A stretch of DNA of 64,000 bases from Phenylobacterium sp. (lineage in GTDB: Bacteria; Pseudomonadota; Alphaproteobacteria; Caulobacterales; Caulobacteraceae): NCBI RefSeq assembly GCF_030693625.1, contig NZ_JAUYAF010000027.1:1-64000 (forward strand). Reading direction: 5' to 3'. This document shows positions 26,466 through 34,868 of this stretch, piece by piece (position 1 is the stretch's first letter; the number at the start of each line of letters is the position of its first letter). The position numbers and the translations under genes were made by a program. The notes beneath the pieces are model-generated. The model was not told where the DNA came from. It made no database searches and saw nothing but the letters and a program-made list of their open reading frames with translations.

Positions 26466-27362
26466 ATGACCTTGATCGGCGAAACCGCCCCCAACGCCGG
26501 TGGCGATCTCATCATCGACGGCAGCGACGCCGGCTTCATGGCCGATGTGATCGAGGCCTCCAACGCCGTTCCGGTGATCGTCGACTTCTGGGCGCCCTGG
26601 TGCGGCCCGTGCAAGCAGCTCGGCCCCTCCATCGAAAAGGCGGTGCTGGCGGCCAAGGGCAAGGTCAAGCTGGTGAAGATCGACATCGACAAGCATCCGC
26701 AATTCGCCGGCCAGCTGCGCGTGCAGTCGATCCCGGCGGTCTTCGCCTTCTCCGGCGGGCGGCCCATCGACGGCTTCATGGGCGCCCTGCCCGACAGCCA
26801 GGTGAAACAGTTCGTCGACCGCATCGCCGGCCAGGCCCCGGCCAACGAGGCCGACGAACTGCTGGCCATGGCCAAGGAGTCCCTGGACCTGGGCGACCTG
26901 GGCGGGGCGGCTCAGGCCTTCGCCCAGGTGCTGCAGGCCGATCCGGCGAACCTGAAGGCCATCGGCGGGCTCGCCCGCGTCTACCTGCAGGGCGGCGACG
27001 CCGAGAAGGCCCGGGAGATCGCCGACATGGCCCCGGAAGGCGCCAAGGACCCCGATCTGGACAGCGTGCGCGCGGCGCTCACCCTGGCCGACGCCGCGCC
27101 GGAGGAGACCTCGGACCTGGAAAAGCGCATCGCCGCCGATCCCGATGACCATGAAGCCCGCTACGAACTGGCCACGGCGCTCGCCGGCCGTGGGGCCTGG
27201 GAGGCGGCTTCCGATCACCTGCTGAAGATCATCGAGGCCGACCGGACCTGGAACGACGAGGCCGCCCGCAAGCAGCTGATCACCATTTTCGAGGCCGCCG
27301 GGCCAGGCTCGGACATTGCGCGCTCCGGCCGGCGGCGGCTGTCGGCGATCCTGTTCTCATGA
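26466..27362 (+). CDS. cnoX: Thioredoxin-TPR chaperedoxin CnoX (YbbN)
   Basis: 298 aa. The thioredoxin domain (about 20-130) has an intact redox motif FWAPWCGPCKQLGP, followed by C-terminal tetratricopeptide repeats (about 135-295; LAMAKESLDLGDLGGAAQAF, LARVYLQGGDAEKAREIA). This is the CnoX architecture, which holds unfolding clients and protects them from oxidation. E. coli CnoX has SxxC, while the CxxC here suggests real thiol-disulfide activity, as reported for the Caulobacter protein. Its stop overlaps the next gene by 4 bases. Confidence 0.92.
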   Translation: MTLIGETAPNAGGDLIIDGSDAGFMADVIEASNAVPVIVDFWAPWCGPCKQLGPSIEKAVLAAKGKVKLVKIDIDKHPQFAGQLRVQSIPAVFAFSGGRPIDGFMGALPDSQVKQFVDRIAGQAPANEADELLAMAKESLDLGDLGGAAQAFAQVLQADPANLKAIGGLARVYLQGGDAEKAREIADMAPEGAKDPDLDSVRAALTLADAAPEETSDLEKRIAADPDDHEARYELATALAGRGAWEAASDHLLKIIEADRTWNDEAARKQLITIFEAAGPGSDIARSGRRRLSAILFS

Positions 27363-28039
27363 AGGGTGAGCGGGCCATACCCGGCGGCTATCAGAGCCCC
27401 TCGGATCTGCCGCAGGTGATCCCGGTCTTTCCCCTGGACGGCGCCCTGCTGCTGCCCGGCGGCGAACTGCCCCTGCGGATCTTCGAGCCCCGCTACCTGA
27501 ACCTGGTGGACGACGTCATGGCCGGCGATCGCATGATCGGCATGGTCCAGACGAGGGCCGGCGGCGAGCGGACCCGGCCCAACCTCGCCCATGTCGGCTG
27601 CGCCGGCCGCATCACCAGCTTCAACGAGACCTCCGACGGCGCCTATCTGATCACCCTGACCGGCGTCTGTCGCTTCGAGGCCGGTGAGGAACTGGCGGTC
27701 AAGACCCCCTATCGCCAGGTGCGCACCACCTTCGCCCCCTTCTTCGGCGACCTGGCCGACGAGGAGGTCGATACCGACGAGTTCGACCGCAAGCGCTTCG
27801 CCGTCGCGCTGAAGAAGTACCTTAACCGCCGCGAGCTCGACATCGACTGGGACACCGCCGAGACCGCGCCCCTGGAAAGCCTGGTCACCAGCCTGGCCAT
27901 GGGCCTGCCCTTCGAGCCCCTGGAAAAGCAGGCCCTGCTGGAGGCGCCGACCCTCGTCGAACGCGTCGACGCCCTGACCACCCTGCTGGAGATCGACGCC
28001 CTGGAAGACGGCGATGACGCCGGCCATTCCATGCAGTAG
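27359..28039 (+). CDS. LON peptidase substrate-binding domain protein
   Basis: 226 aa. The sequence corresponds to the N-terminal (LAN/PUA-like) domain of Lon: [30 protein letters not shown] (about 21-50) and [20 protein letters not shown] (about 84-103) are typical. There is no ATPase or protease domain. Stand-alone proteins of this type are widespread in alphaproteobacteria and have no firm role. The ATG overlaps the cnoX stop (ATGA), and cnoX is a proteostasis gene, which supports a link to protein quality control. Confidence 0.88.
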   Translation: MKGERAIPGGYQSPSDLPQVIPVFPLDGALLLPGGELPLRIFEPRYLNLVDDVMAGDRMIGMVQTRAGGERTRPNLAHVGCAGRITSFNETSDGAYLITLTGVCRFEAGEELAVKTPYRQVRTTFAPFFGDLADEEVDTDEFDRKRFAVALKKYLNRRELDIDWDTAETAPLESLVTSLAMGLPFEPLEKQALLEAPTLVERVDALTTLLEIDALEDGDDAGHSMQ

Positions 28040-28049
28040 GGATGACGCC

Positions 28050-28250
28050 ATGACGCAGCCCCTCCCCGCCCTCACCGTGGACATCGATCCGCGCCTGCTG
28101 GAAATCCTGGTCTGCCCGGTGACCCACGGCCCGCTGACCTATGACCGCGACAAGGCCGAACTGGTCTCCAAGTCCGCCAAGCTGGCCTATCCGATCCGTG
28201 ACGGCGTGCCGATCATGCTGCCGGAAGAGGCCCGGGAACTGACCGACTAG
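28050..28250 (+). CDS. Trm112 family protein
   Basis: 66 aa from the ATG at 28050. The Trm112/YcaR fold is recognised by [20 protein letters not shown] (about 12-31), [28 protein letters not shown] (about 37-64). The zinc CxxC ligands of eukaryotic Trm112 are mostly absent (one Cys only), as in other bacterial short members. The role in bacteria is unclear. It lies 10 bases after the Lon-N gene, so cnoX-LonN-Trm112 is one unit. Its end overlaps the convergent kinase-like gene by 4 bases. Confidence 0.85.
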   Translation: MTQPLPALTVDIDPRLLEILVCPVTHGPLTYDRDKAELVSKSAKLAYPIRDGVPIMLPEEARELTD

Positions 28251-28789
28251 AAGGCGAGCACCCGGCGCACGCTCTCCTCGACGGTGGGCGCGTCGGTGAT
28301 TTCAAGAACGGGGCAGGTCAGGCCTGAGAGCCAGAACCTGTGGCTGGCCAGGCTGCGGCCACCGTTGGAACCGTCGTCATAGCCCCGCGACCAGGTCATG
28401 AATTTCACGTGGGCCTCGTGCATGTCGCCCGCAGGCAGGATCCGGTCGCCGTAGCGCAGCCGCTCGCGCGCCATGCTGCGCGCCATGCGGATCTCCGGGT
28501 CCAGATACAGGAACACCACCAGATCGAAGCGATCGGCCACCTCCAGCCCCCAGGACAGCAGGGAGCCGGAGATCACCCAGCTCGCATCGGCCGGCAGGGC
28601 GGCCTTCAGCATCGGCAGTCGGTCCTCCTGCGGACGCTGGGCGGTGAAGGGCGGCTCGGTGGTCAGCCAGAAGAAGTGGTCGCTGTCCTGGTGGGGCACG
28701 TCCATGGCCTGGGCCAGGGCGGCGCCCAGGGTCGTGGTCCCGGAGCCCGAGGCTCCGACGATATGGATGCGCTGCGCGGCCATGCCCAC
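28247..28789 (-). CDS. Small P-loop kinase-like (AAA/adenylate kinase-like) protein
   Basis: 180 aa; the true start may be two codons in ([10 protein letters not shown]). The Walker A motif [11 protein letters not shown] lies at about 12-22, with Thr in place of the usual Lys after GSG, followed by [12 protein letters not shown] (about 30-41). This resembles shikimate/adenylate-kinase-like proteins of unknown substrate. The Lys replacement is unusual, but a set of annotated AAA-type bacterial proteins shows the same GSGTTT form. An arginine-rich lid [16 protein letters not shown] follows at about 101-116. Confidence 0.75.
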   Translation of the reverse strand: MGMAAQRIHIVGASGSGTTTLGAALAQAMDVPHQDSDHFFWLTTEPPFTAQRPQEDRLPMLKAALPADASWVISGSLLSWGLEVADRFDLVVFLYLDPEIRMARSMARERLRYGDRILPAGDMHEAHVKFMTWSRGYDDGSNGGRSLASHRFWLSGLTCPVLEITDAPTVEESVRRVLAF

Positions 28790-28843
28790 TCCCCCTGGCC
28801 CCTCAGATACCGCGCCCCCCGGGGGATGGCCACCATGGGCCTT

Positions 28844-30097
28844 TTAAAGCGCCTCGCCCCGCAGCAGCCGGGGCAGGTCGCCGGAGGCTCCGCCCGCGTC
28901 GTGCATGAAGAAGCGGCGGGCGGGGCCGATCCGGTTGACCACCGACATGCCGGCCCCCCGCGCCAGGCGCAGCAGGGGATTGTCGTTGGAGAACAGCCGC
29001 ACGAAGACGTCGGTCGCCGCCGCCAGCATGATGTTGTCGAAGCTGCGCCAGCGAGCGTAGCGCTCCAGCACCAGCTCCGAGCCGATGTCCTCCCCCAGGC
29101 GCGCGGCGTCCACCAGAACCTGGGCCAGGGCCGCGGCGCCCTTCAGCCCCAGGTTCAGGCCCTGGCCGGCGATGGGATGGACGCCGTGGGCCGCGTCCCC
29201 CAGCAGGGCGGCGCGGGGCGCGCACAGCCGCTCGGCCAATTGCAGGGAAAGCGGATAGGTGAAGACCGGGCCCTCCACCGTGGCCTCGCCCAGGAGGGGC
29301 CCGAACCGGCGCCGCAGATGGGCGTGGAAAATCTCCGGGCGCGCGGTCTTGAGGGCGGCGGCCTTGGCCCTGGGCTCTGTCCAGACCAGGCTGGCGCGGT
29401 CGTCGGTCAGGGGCAGGATGGCGAAGGGGCCGCCGGGCAGGAAGAATTCGTGGGCCACGCCCTCATGAGGCCGTGAAAGTTTCACCGTCGCCACCACCCC
29501 GGTCTGCGGATAGTCCCAGCCGATGGCGTTGATCTCCGCGGCCGCGCGGACCACCGAGTTGCGGCCCTCGGCCCCCACCACCAGCGGCGCGGTCAGCACC
29601 CGGCCGTCCTCCAGGGTCACTCGGGCGCAGGCGCTCTCGAACGCCACGGAGGCGACCCGGGCCGGAGCGAGCACGGTGATGCCCGCCTTTTCAACGGCCT
29701 TGGCCAGGGCGGCGCGAGAGCGGCGGTTCTCCAGCAGGTAGCCCAGGGGCTCGCCATCGGAGCGGTCGGCGATCTCGGCGGAGTCGAAACGCAGGTAGAA
29801 CGGTGAAGGGTTTCCCGCCGAGGCCCCCGGGCTGCGGCCGTCCGTCACCAGGATCTGTTCGATCCGCTGGGCGTGGGGCTCGATATCCTGGGCCAGGCCC
29901 AGGGCGCGCCACTGGCGGAAGCTGGCGAAGGCGATGGCCGAGGACCGCCCGTCGAAGGTCGGCGCCAGCTGCGCGTCGAAGACGATGGGGTCAATCAGCA
30001 GTGGCGTCAGGCCGCCCTGCTTCAGGGCCAGCGCCAGGGTCGCCCCGGCCATGCCGGCCCCGGCTATGATCACGTCGGCGTCGAAGGTCTCGCTCAT
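28844..30097 (-). CDS. UbiH/UbiF-type FAD-dependent ubiquinone hydroxylase
   Basis: 417 aa from the ATG at 30097 (MSETFDADVIIAG); the longer frame to 30178 would run through the palindromic promoter region. FAD-binding motifs: IIAGAGMAGATLALAL (about 10-25), VVGAEGRNSVVR (about 156-167, DG motif variant) and LLGDAAHGVHPIAGQGLNLG (about 287-306). It hydroxylates the benzoquinone ring in ubiquinone synthesis; alphaproteobacterial members have varied position specificity, so UbiH, UbiF or UbiL cannot be chosen. It is divergent from the emr operon. Confidence 0.9.
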   Translation of the reverse strand: MSETFDADVIIAGAGMAGATLALALKQGGLTPLLIDPIVFDAQLAPTFDGRSSAIAFASFRQWRALGLAQDIEPHAQRIEQILVTDGRSPGASAGNPSPFYLRFDSAEIADRSDGEPLGYLLENRRSRAALAKAVEKAGITVLAPARVASVAFESACARVTLEDGRVLTAPLVVGAEGRNSVVRAAAEINAIGWDYPQTGVVATVKLSRPHEGVAHEFFLPGGPFAILPLTDDRASLVWTEPRAKAAALKTARPEIFHAHLRRRFGPLLGEATVEGPVFTYPLSLQLAERLCAPRAALLGDAAHGVHPIAGQGLNLGLKGAAALAQVLVDAARLGEDIGSELVLERYARWRSFDNIMLAAATDVFVRLFSNDNPLLRLARGAGMSVVNRIGPARRFFMHDAGGASGDLPRLLRGEAL

Positions 30098-30152
30098 GGC
30101 CCGATATGCCGACGAACGGGTGTGGGCGTCCAGCCCCGGGATCACCCGATTG

Positions 30153-30170
30153 TTGGACGCCTGCGTCCAA
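30153..30170. promoter_or_regulatory. Palindrome 1 in the ubiH-type/emrA intergenic region
   Basis: TTGGACGC-CT-GCGTCCAA, perfect 8-bp arms with a 2-bp centre. It shares TGGAC-N6-GTCCA with palindrome 2. The centres are 51 bases apart, about five helical turns. Candidate operator for the TetR regulator encoded at the end of the emr operon. Confidence 0.75.
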
Positions 30171-30203
30171 TTATCCATTGCCGAGAGGTCGCCTGAATGT
30201 TTC

Positions 30204-30221
30204 CTGGACCGAGCGGTCCAG
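30204..30221. promoter_or_regulatory. Palindrome 2 in the ubiH-type/emrA intergenic region
   Basis: CTGGACCG-AG-CGGTCCAG, perfect 8-bp arms with a 2-bp centre, 30 bases before the emrA start. It has the same core TGGAC-N6-GTCCA as palindrome 1, which makes chance unlikely. Probable TetR-family operator overlapping the emrA promoter or leader. Confidence 0.8.
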
Positions 30222-30251
30222 TTTTAGCGGCCGGCAGTTGGGGATAGGCGT

Positions 30252-31355
30252 ATGGCGGGCATGCTGAAGACTCGACGGATGACGCTCGCCGTGGTCGCCC
30301 TGGTGGCCCTCGCCCTGGCGGTGGGCGGCGGGCTCTGGTGGGCCAACAAGCAGAAGTACGAGTCCACCGACAACGCCTTCATCGCCGCCGACAAGGTTTC
30401 GGTGGCGCCGCAGGTCGACGGTTATGTCGCCCAGGTGCTGGTGGAGGACAACCAGAGGGTCGCCGCGGGCCAGGTGGTGGCGCGGCTGGACGCCGCCAGC
30501 CTGCAGGCCAAGCTTGCCCAGGCGGTCGCCAACGCCGCCGCCCTCGACGCCGCCGTGCGCGGGGTCGACGACAAGTCGGCCCTGGAGACCGCCATGATCG
30601 CCCAGAAGGCGGCCGGCTTGGATTCCGCCCACGCCCAGGCCCAGATGGCGACCGCCGAGCTGAACCGGTACGGGGCCTTGGCCAAGCAGGGCTGGGTCTC
30701 GTCGCAGCGGGCCCAGTCGGCCAAGGCCGCCGCCAGCACGGCGGCCGCCGGTGTCGCCCAGGCCCAGGCCGCCCTGGCGGCCGAGCGCCGAGCCGCCGAA
30801 TCCTTGGGTTCGGCGCGAGACCAGACCTTCGCCCAGGCCCAGGCGGCCCACGCCGCCGTCGACTCCGCCCGCATCGATGTCTCCCGCACGGAGATCCGCG
30901 CGCCGGTGGCCGGGGTGGTGGGCGCCAAGGCCGTGCGGCCGGGACAGTATGTCCGACCGGGCTCCAACCTCATGAGCATCGTGCCCCTGGGCCAGGCCTA
31001 TGTGGTGGCCAACTTCAAGGAGACCCAGGTCTCGCGCCTGCGGATCGGACAGCCGGTGGAGATCCGCGCCGACGCCTTCGGCAAGCAGGTCATCCGCGGC
31101 CATATCGACAGCTTCGCGCCGGCCACCGGCTCGGAATTCGCCCTGATCCCCGTGGAGAACGCCGTCGGCAACTTCACGAAGATCGCCCAGCGCCTGCCGG
31201 TGAAGATCGCCGTCGATCCCAAAGAGCCCCTGGCCGGGGCTCTGAGGCCCGGCCTGTCGGTGGAGGTGAAGGTCGATGTGCGCAAGGCCGCCGGCCTGGG
31301 CTTCGCCGACGCCACGCCCCCGACCGAACTCGTCCGCCGCGGCGTGTCGCGCTGA
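30252..31355 (+). CDS. emrA: HlyD/EmrA-type membrane fusion protein
   Basis: 367 aa. One N-terminal membrane helix (about 13-30) is followed by a periplasmic adaptor: biotinyl-lipoyl-like region with ESTDNAFIAADKVSVAPQVDGYVAQV (about 37-62), a long Ala-rich coiled-coil hairpin (about 95-205), then RTEIRAPVAGVVGAKAVRPGQYV (about 216-238) and a beta-barrel domain. It links an inner-membrane MFS pump to an outer-membrane channel. It is the first gene of emrA-emrB-tetR and has a palindromic operator 30 bases upstream. Confidence 0.92.
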   Translation: MAGMLKTRRMTLAVVALVALALAVGGGLWWANKQKYESTDNAFIAADKVSVAPQVDGYVAQVLVEDNQRVAAGQVVARLDAASLQAKLAQAVANAAALDAAVRGVDDKSALETAMIAQKAAGLDSAHAQAQMATAELNRYGALAKQGWVSSQRAQSAKAAASTAAAGVAQAQAALAAERRAAESLGSARDQTFAQAQAAHAAVDSARIDVSRTEIRAPVAGVVGAKAVRPGQYVRPGSNLMSIVPLGQAYVVANFKETQVSRLRIGQPVEIRADAFGKQVIRGHIDSFAPATGSEFALIPVENAVGNFTKIAQRLPVKIAVDPKEPLAGALRPGLSVEVKVDVRKAAGLGFADATPPTELVRRGVSR

Positions 31356-31361
31356 CCCGCC

Positions 31362-32972
31362 GTGGCTGACGCCGCCGTCATAGCCCCCGCCCAACCAGGC
31401 GCCCCCGGAGGTCACGTCACCGCCAGCGGGGCGGTCGACTGGACCAAGGTGTTCCTCGGCTTCGGGGGCATGGTCATCGGCCAGTTCATGGCCGTGCTCG
31501 ACGTCCAGATCGTCGCCTCCTCCCTGGCCCAGATCCAGGCCGGCGTGGGCGCCAGCGCCGACCAGATCAGCTGGGTGCAGACCATCTACCTGCTGGCCGA
31601 GGTGGTGATGATCCCGCTGGCCGCCTACTTCTCCAAGATGTGGGGCACGCGGCCCTTCTTCATGGCCGCCACGGTGGTGTTCATCGCCGCCTCGATCCTC
31701 ACCGGCATGGCCACCTCCTTCGAGATGATGATCGTCACCCGCGCCATACAGGGCCTGGCCGGGGGCGCCATGATCCCCCAGGTGTTCGCCGCGGCGATGA
31801 CGGTCTTCCCACTGGAGCGCCGGATCACCGCCAATGTGGTGGTGGGCCTCATCGTCACCCTGGCGCCCACCATCGGCCCCACGGTGGGGGGGCATCTCAC
31901 CGACGCCTTCGGCTGGCGGTGGCTGTTCTACATCAACGTGATCCCCGGCCTGCTGTCGCTGTTCCTGGTGGCGCGGTACGCCGACTTCGACAAGGGCGAC
32001 CCCAGCCTGGCCAAGGGCATCGACTGGACGGGCCTGGCCTTCATGGCGGTCTTCCTGCTCAGCATGCAATACGTGCTGGAGGAGGGCTCCGGCGAAGGCT
32101 GGCTGAAGGACGACGCGATCCTCTGGCTCTCGGTGCTGGCGGCCCTGGCCGGGGCGGCCTTCGTCTGGCGACAGCTCACCTATCGACAGCCCATCGTCTC
32201 GCTGGCCCCGTTCAGCGACCGGAACTTCGTCATCGGCACGGTGATGAACTTCGTCTCCGGCATGAGCCTCTATTCCGGGACCTTCGTCCTGCCCCTCTAT
32301 CTGGCCCAGGTGCGGGACTATTCCCCCGGCCAGGTGGGGACCACCATGCTGGTCTCAGGATTGGCCATGTTCCTGGCCGCCCCCATCGCCGGCCGGGTGA
32401 TCCGCGCCATGGACCTGCGGATCGGCATGGTGCTGGGCTTTTCCCTGGTGGGGATCGGACTGGGCCAGGGCATCCACGTCGGCGACGACTGGGGCTTCAA
32501 CGAGTTCCTGGTGCTGCAGGTCTGCCGGGGCCTGGGCGCCATGATCGCCATGATCGCCGCCTCCCAGATGAGCATCTCCACCCTGCCGCTCAGCATGATG
32601 AAGGACGGCTCTGGACTGCTGAACCTGATCCGCAATGTTGGCGGGGCGGTGGGCCTGGCCATGGTGACCACCATCCTGTCGCGGATGAGCGCGGTCCACA
32701 TGGGAACATTGTCGGCCTCCTTGAACAGCGGCAGCCTCGAGGCCCAGGAGATGATGACCCGGCTGGCGGCGATGATGGAGGCCGCAGGCGCGCTGGATCC
32801 CCAGGGCGGCATGTACAAGATGATGGGCATGATGCTGCAGCGGAAGGCCTTGGTGATGGCCTTCGCCGATGTCTTCATGTTCCTGACCATCGGGTGCGCC
32901 GCGGCCGTGGTCCTGGCCCTGCTGGCCCGCCCCGCCCCGGCCGCTCCGGCCCAGCCGCCGGGAAGCCGCTGA
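31362..32972 (+). CDS. emrB: DHA2-family MFS multidrug transporter EmrB
   Basis: 536 aa, 14 predicted membrane helices. The DHA2 motif FMAVLDVQIVASSLAQIQAG (about 43-62) and motif C-like VGLIVTLAPTIGPTVGGHL (about 161-179) are present. It exports hydrophobic drugs or toxic metabolites with protons. A GTG start at 31362 lies 6 bases after the emrA stop. A long Met-rich loop (about 440-490) precedes the last helix. Its stop overlaps the regulator start in TGATG. Confidence 0.93.
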   Translation: MADAAVIAPAQPGAPGGHVTASGAVDWTKVFLGFGGMVIGQFMAVLDVQIVASSLAQIQAGVGASADQISWVQTIYLLAEVVMIPLAAYFSKMWGTRPFFMAATVVFIAASILTGMATSFEMMIVTRAIQGLAGGAMIPQVFAAAMTVFPLERRITANVVVGLIVTLAPTIGPTVGGHLTDAFGWRWLFYINVIPGLLSLFLVARYADFDKGDPSLAKGIDWTGLAFMAVFLLSMQYVLEEGSGEGWLKDDAILWLSVLAALAGAAFVWRQLTYRQPIVSLAPFSDRNFVIGTVMNFVSGMSLYSGTFVLPLYLAQVRDYSPGQVGTTMLVSGLAMFLAAPIAGRVIRAMDLRIGMVLGFSLVGIGLGQGIHVGDDWGFNEFLVLQVCRGLGAMIAMIAASQMSISTLPLSMMKDGSGLLNLIRNVGGAVGLAMVTTILSRMSAVHMGTLSASLNSGSLEAQEMMTRLAAMMEAAGALDPQGGMYKMMGMMLQRKALVMAFADVFMFLTIGCAAAVVLALLARPAPAAPAQPPGSR

Positions 32973-33580
32973 TGCCCCGCCTGGCCGGACAGATCGATCT
33001 CGCCAAGGGGGAGGCCATTCTCGACGCCGCCGTACAGGTGCTCGGGGAACGGGGGCTGGCCGCCTCCATGGAGGAGATCGCCCGCCGCGCCGGGGTCTCC
33101 AAGCAGACGATCTACAACCACTACGGATCCAAGGCCGAGCTGGTCCGCGCCCTGGTCCACCGCCGCGTCGCGGGCATCACCGCGCCCCTGGAGATGCCGG
33201 GCGCCGACGAACATCCCGAGCAGGCCCTGACGGCCTTCGCCCGCGAGATGCTGCACGCCCTGATCAATCCCCGCGCCAACACCATGATGCGGGTCTACAT
33301 CTCCGGCGCCACCGAGGCGCCGGACGTGGCCCTGGCGGTGTTCGAGGCCGGGCCCAAGGCCTCGCGGGGCCGCCTCGCCGACTTCCTCGCCCGGGAACAC
33401 GCCGACGGCCGCCTGGCCGTGGACGATCCGGCCATGGCGGCGGAGTTCTTCGGCGGCATGGTGGTGGGCACCTACCAGCTGGCCGGCTTCCTCGGGGTGG
33501 ACCTAGGCCTGACCCACCCTCAGATCGAGGTGATCGCCCTGGAGGCCGCCCGCCGCTTCCTGCGGGCCTACAGCCTTTAA
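32972..33580 (+). CDS. TetR/AcrR family repressor of the emr operon
   Basis: 202 aa. The N-terminal helix-turn-helix (about 12-58) reads AILDAAVQVLGERGLAASMEEIARRAGVSKQTIYNHYGSKAELVRAL in sequence, the usual TetR signature. The C-terminal ligand domain (about 70-200) resembles TetR_C members associated with AcrR. Placement as the third gene of the operon, with two matched palindromes before emrA, suggests autorepression relieved by a pump substrate. It converges with fabI, overlapping its stop by 4 bases. Confidence 0.9.
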   Translation: MPRLAGQIDLAKGEAILDAAVQVLGERGLAASMEEIARRAGVSKQTIYNHYGSKAELVRALVHRRVAGITAPLEMPGADEHPEQALTAFAREMLHALINPRANTMMRVYISGATEAPDVALAVFEAGPKASRGRLADFLAREHADGRLAVDDPAMAAEFFGGMVVGTYQLAGFLGVDLGLTHPQIEVIALEAARRFLRAYSL

Positions 33581-34395
33581 GCCTCGGCCCCGAAGTCGTC
33601 GGGCAGGCCGATCATGTGGAAGCCGGCGTCCACATGCACCACCTCGCCGGTGGTGGAGCGGCCGAGGTCCGACAGCAGCCAGAGCGCCGCGCCGGCCACC
33701 CCCTCCATCGAGGTGTCCTCCTTCAGGGCCGACATGGCCCGGCCCTGGGACAGCTTTTCCCGGCCCCCGGCGATGCCCGCCAGCGACAGGGTGCGCATGG
33801 CCCCGGCCGAGATGGCGTTGACCCGGATCTTCGCCGGGCCCAGGTCGCGGGCGGCGTAGCGGGTGGCGGCCTCGAGGCCCGCCTTGGCCACCCCCATGGT
33901 GTTGTAGTTGGGGATCACCCGCTCCGAGCCGAGATAGGTCATGCAGATGATCGAGCCGCCGTTCGGCATCAGCCGCGCCGCCCGCTTGGCGCAGTCGACG
34001 AAGCTGAACACCGAGATGTCCATGGCCTGGAGGAACCCCGCCCGGGTGGTGTTCTCCACGAAGGAGCCCTTGATCTCGTCCCGAGGCGCGTAGGCGATGG
34101 AGTGGACGAAGAAGTCGAGGCTCCCCAGATCGGCCTCGATCGTCGCGAAGGCCGCGTCCATCTGGGCGTCGTCGGTGGCGTCCACCGCCACCACGGTCTT
34201 GACCCCGATGCTGTCGGCCAGGGGCTGCACCCGGCGCTCCATCCCCGGCAGGTGCAGGAAGGCCAGCTCCGCCCCCTGGGCCGCCAGCTGGGCCGAGATG
34301 CCCCAGGCGATGGACTGGTGGTTGGCGACGCCGATCACGACGCCCTTCTTGCCCTTCATCAGGTCGCCCCTGGGCAGGTCATAGTCCTCAGCCAC
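33577..34395 (-). CDS. fabI: Enoyl-[acyl-carrier-protein] reductase (NADH) FabI
   Basis: 272 aa. It reduces trans-2-enoyl-ACP at the last step of fatty acid elongation and is the usual triclosan target. VIGVANHQSIAWGISAQLA (about 21-39) is the cofactor loop, and YNTMGVAKAGLEAATRY holds the Tyr-x6-Lys pair (about 163-170). The GTG at 34395 is preceded at suitable distance by AGGAG on the minus strand, which decides the start; a later ATG (34359) would cut into the fold. It lies 10 bases after the GNAT gene in the fabA-fabB direction. Confidence 0.95.
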   Translation of the reverse strand: MAEDYDLPRGDLMKGKKGVVIGVANHQSIAWGISAQLAAQGAELAFLHLPGMERRVQPLADSIGVKTVVAVDATDDAQMDAAFATIEADLGSLDFFVHSIAYAPRDEIKGSFVENTTRAGFLQAMDISVFSFVDCAKRAARLMPNGGSIICMTYLGSERVIPNYNTMGVAKAGLEAATRYAARDLGPAKIRVNAISAGAMRTLSLAGIAGGREKLSQGRAMSALKEDTSMEGVAGAALWLLSDLGRSTTGEVVHVDAGFHMIGLPDDFGAEA

Positions 34396-34405
34396 GGCGG
34401 ATCTC

Positions 34406-34864
34406 CTAAGGTTTGATGCGGTAGCCCACGTGGCTCTGCTCGAAACCGAGCCGGTCATAGAAGCGGTGGGCGTCGGTGCGGGACTTGTGGGTGAAGAGCT
34501 CCACCGCCTGGCAGCCACGGGCGCGGGCCACCTCCAGGGCGTGGGCGATGAGCTGGGCGCCCAGGCCCTGGCTGCGCAAGGCGGTGTCCACGCGGACCTC
34601 CTCGATGAGGGCCAGGTCCGCGCCCTGGTTCGACAGGCCGGGGATGAAGGTCATCTGCAGGCAACCCACCACCGCGCCTTCAAGCTCTGCAACGGTAAGA
34701 CTATTACCGTTGCTGGCCTCGATGCGGTCAAAGGCGGCGTAGTAGGCCTCGGGCAGCGGGTCTTCGAAGCGTTCCCGGCCTGAGCCGAGCGGATCGTCGG
34801 CCAGCAGTTCGACGATCCGCGCCACGTCCTCGCGGCGCGCGGGACGGAAGACCGGCGCCGCCAA
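34406..34864 (-). CDS. GNAT family acetyltransferase
   Basis: 152 aa, single GNAT domain. VFRPARREDVARIVELLADD opens the fold, and the acetyl-CoA loop VDTALRSQGLGAQLIAHALEVARARGC lies at about 95-121, followed by ELFTHKSRTDAHRFYDRLGFEQSHVGYRIKP in the C-terminal part (NxxxxxFYxxLGF-type). Substrate unknown. It is inserted between fabB (4 bases away) and fabI (10 bases away) and must share their transcript. Confidence 0.88.
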   Translation of the reverse strand: MAAPVFRPARREDVARIVELLADDPLGSGRERFEDPLPEAYYAAFDRIEASNGNSLTVAELEGAVVGCLQMTFIPGLSNQGADLALIEEVRVDTALRSQGLGAQLIAHALEVARARGCQAVELFTHKSRTDAHRFYDRLGFEQSHVGYRIKP

Positions 34865-34868
34865 GCCC

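Noticed and set aside
30171..32069. A 632-codon minus-strand frame over emrA and emrB
   Set aside because: His/Gly/Asp-rich shadow translation crossing two well-defined genes.
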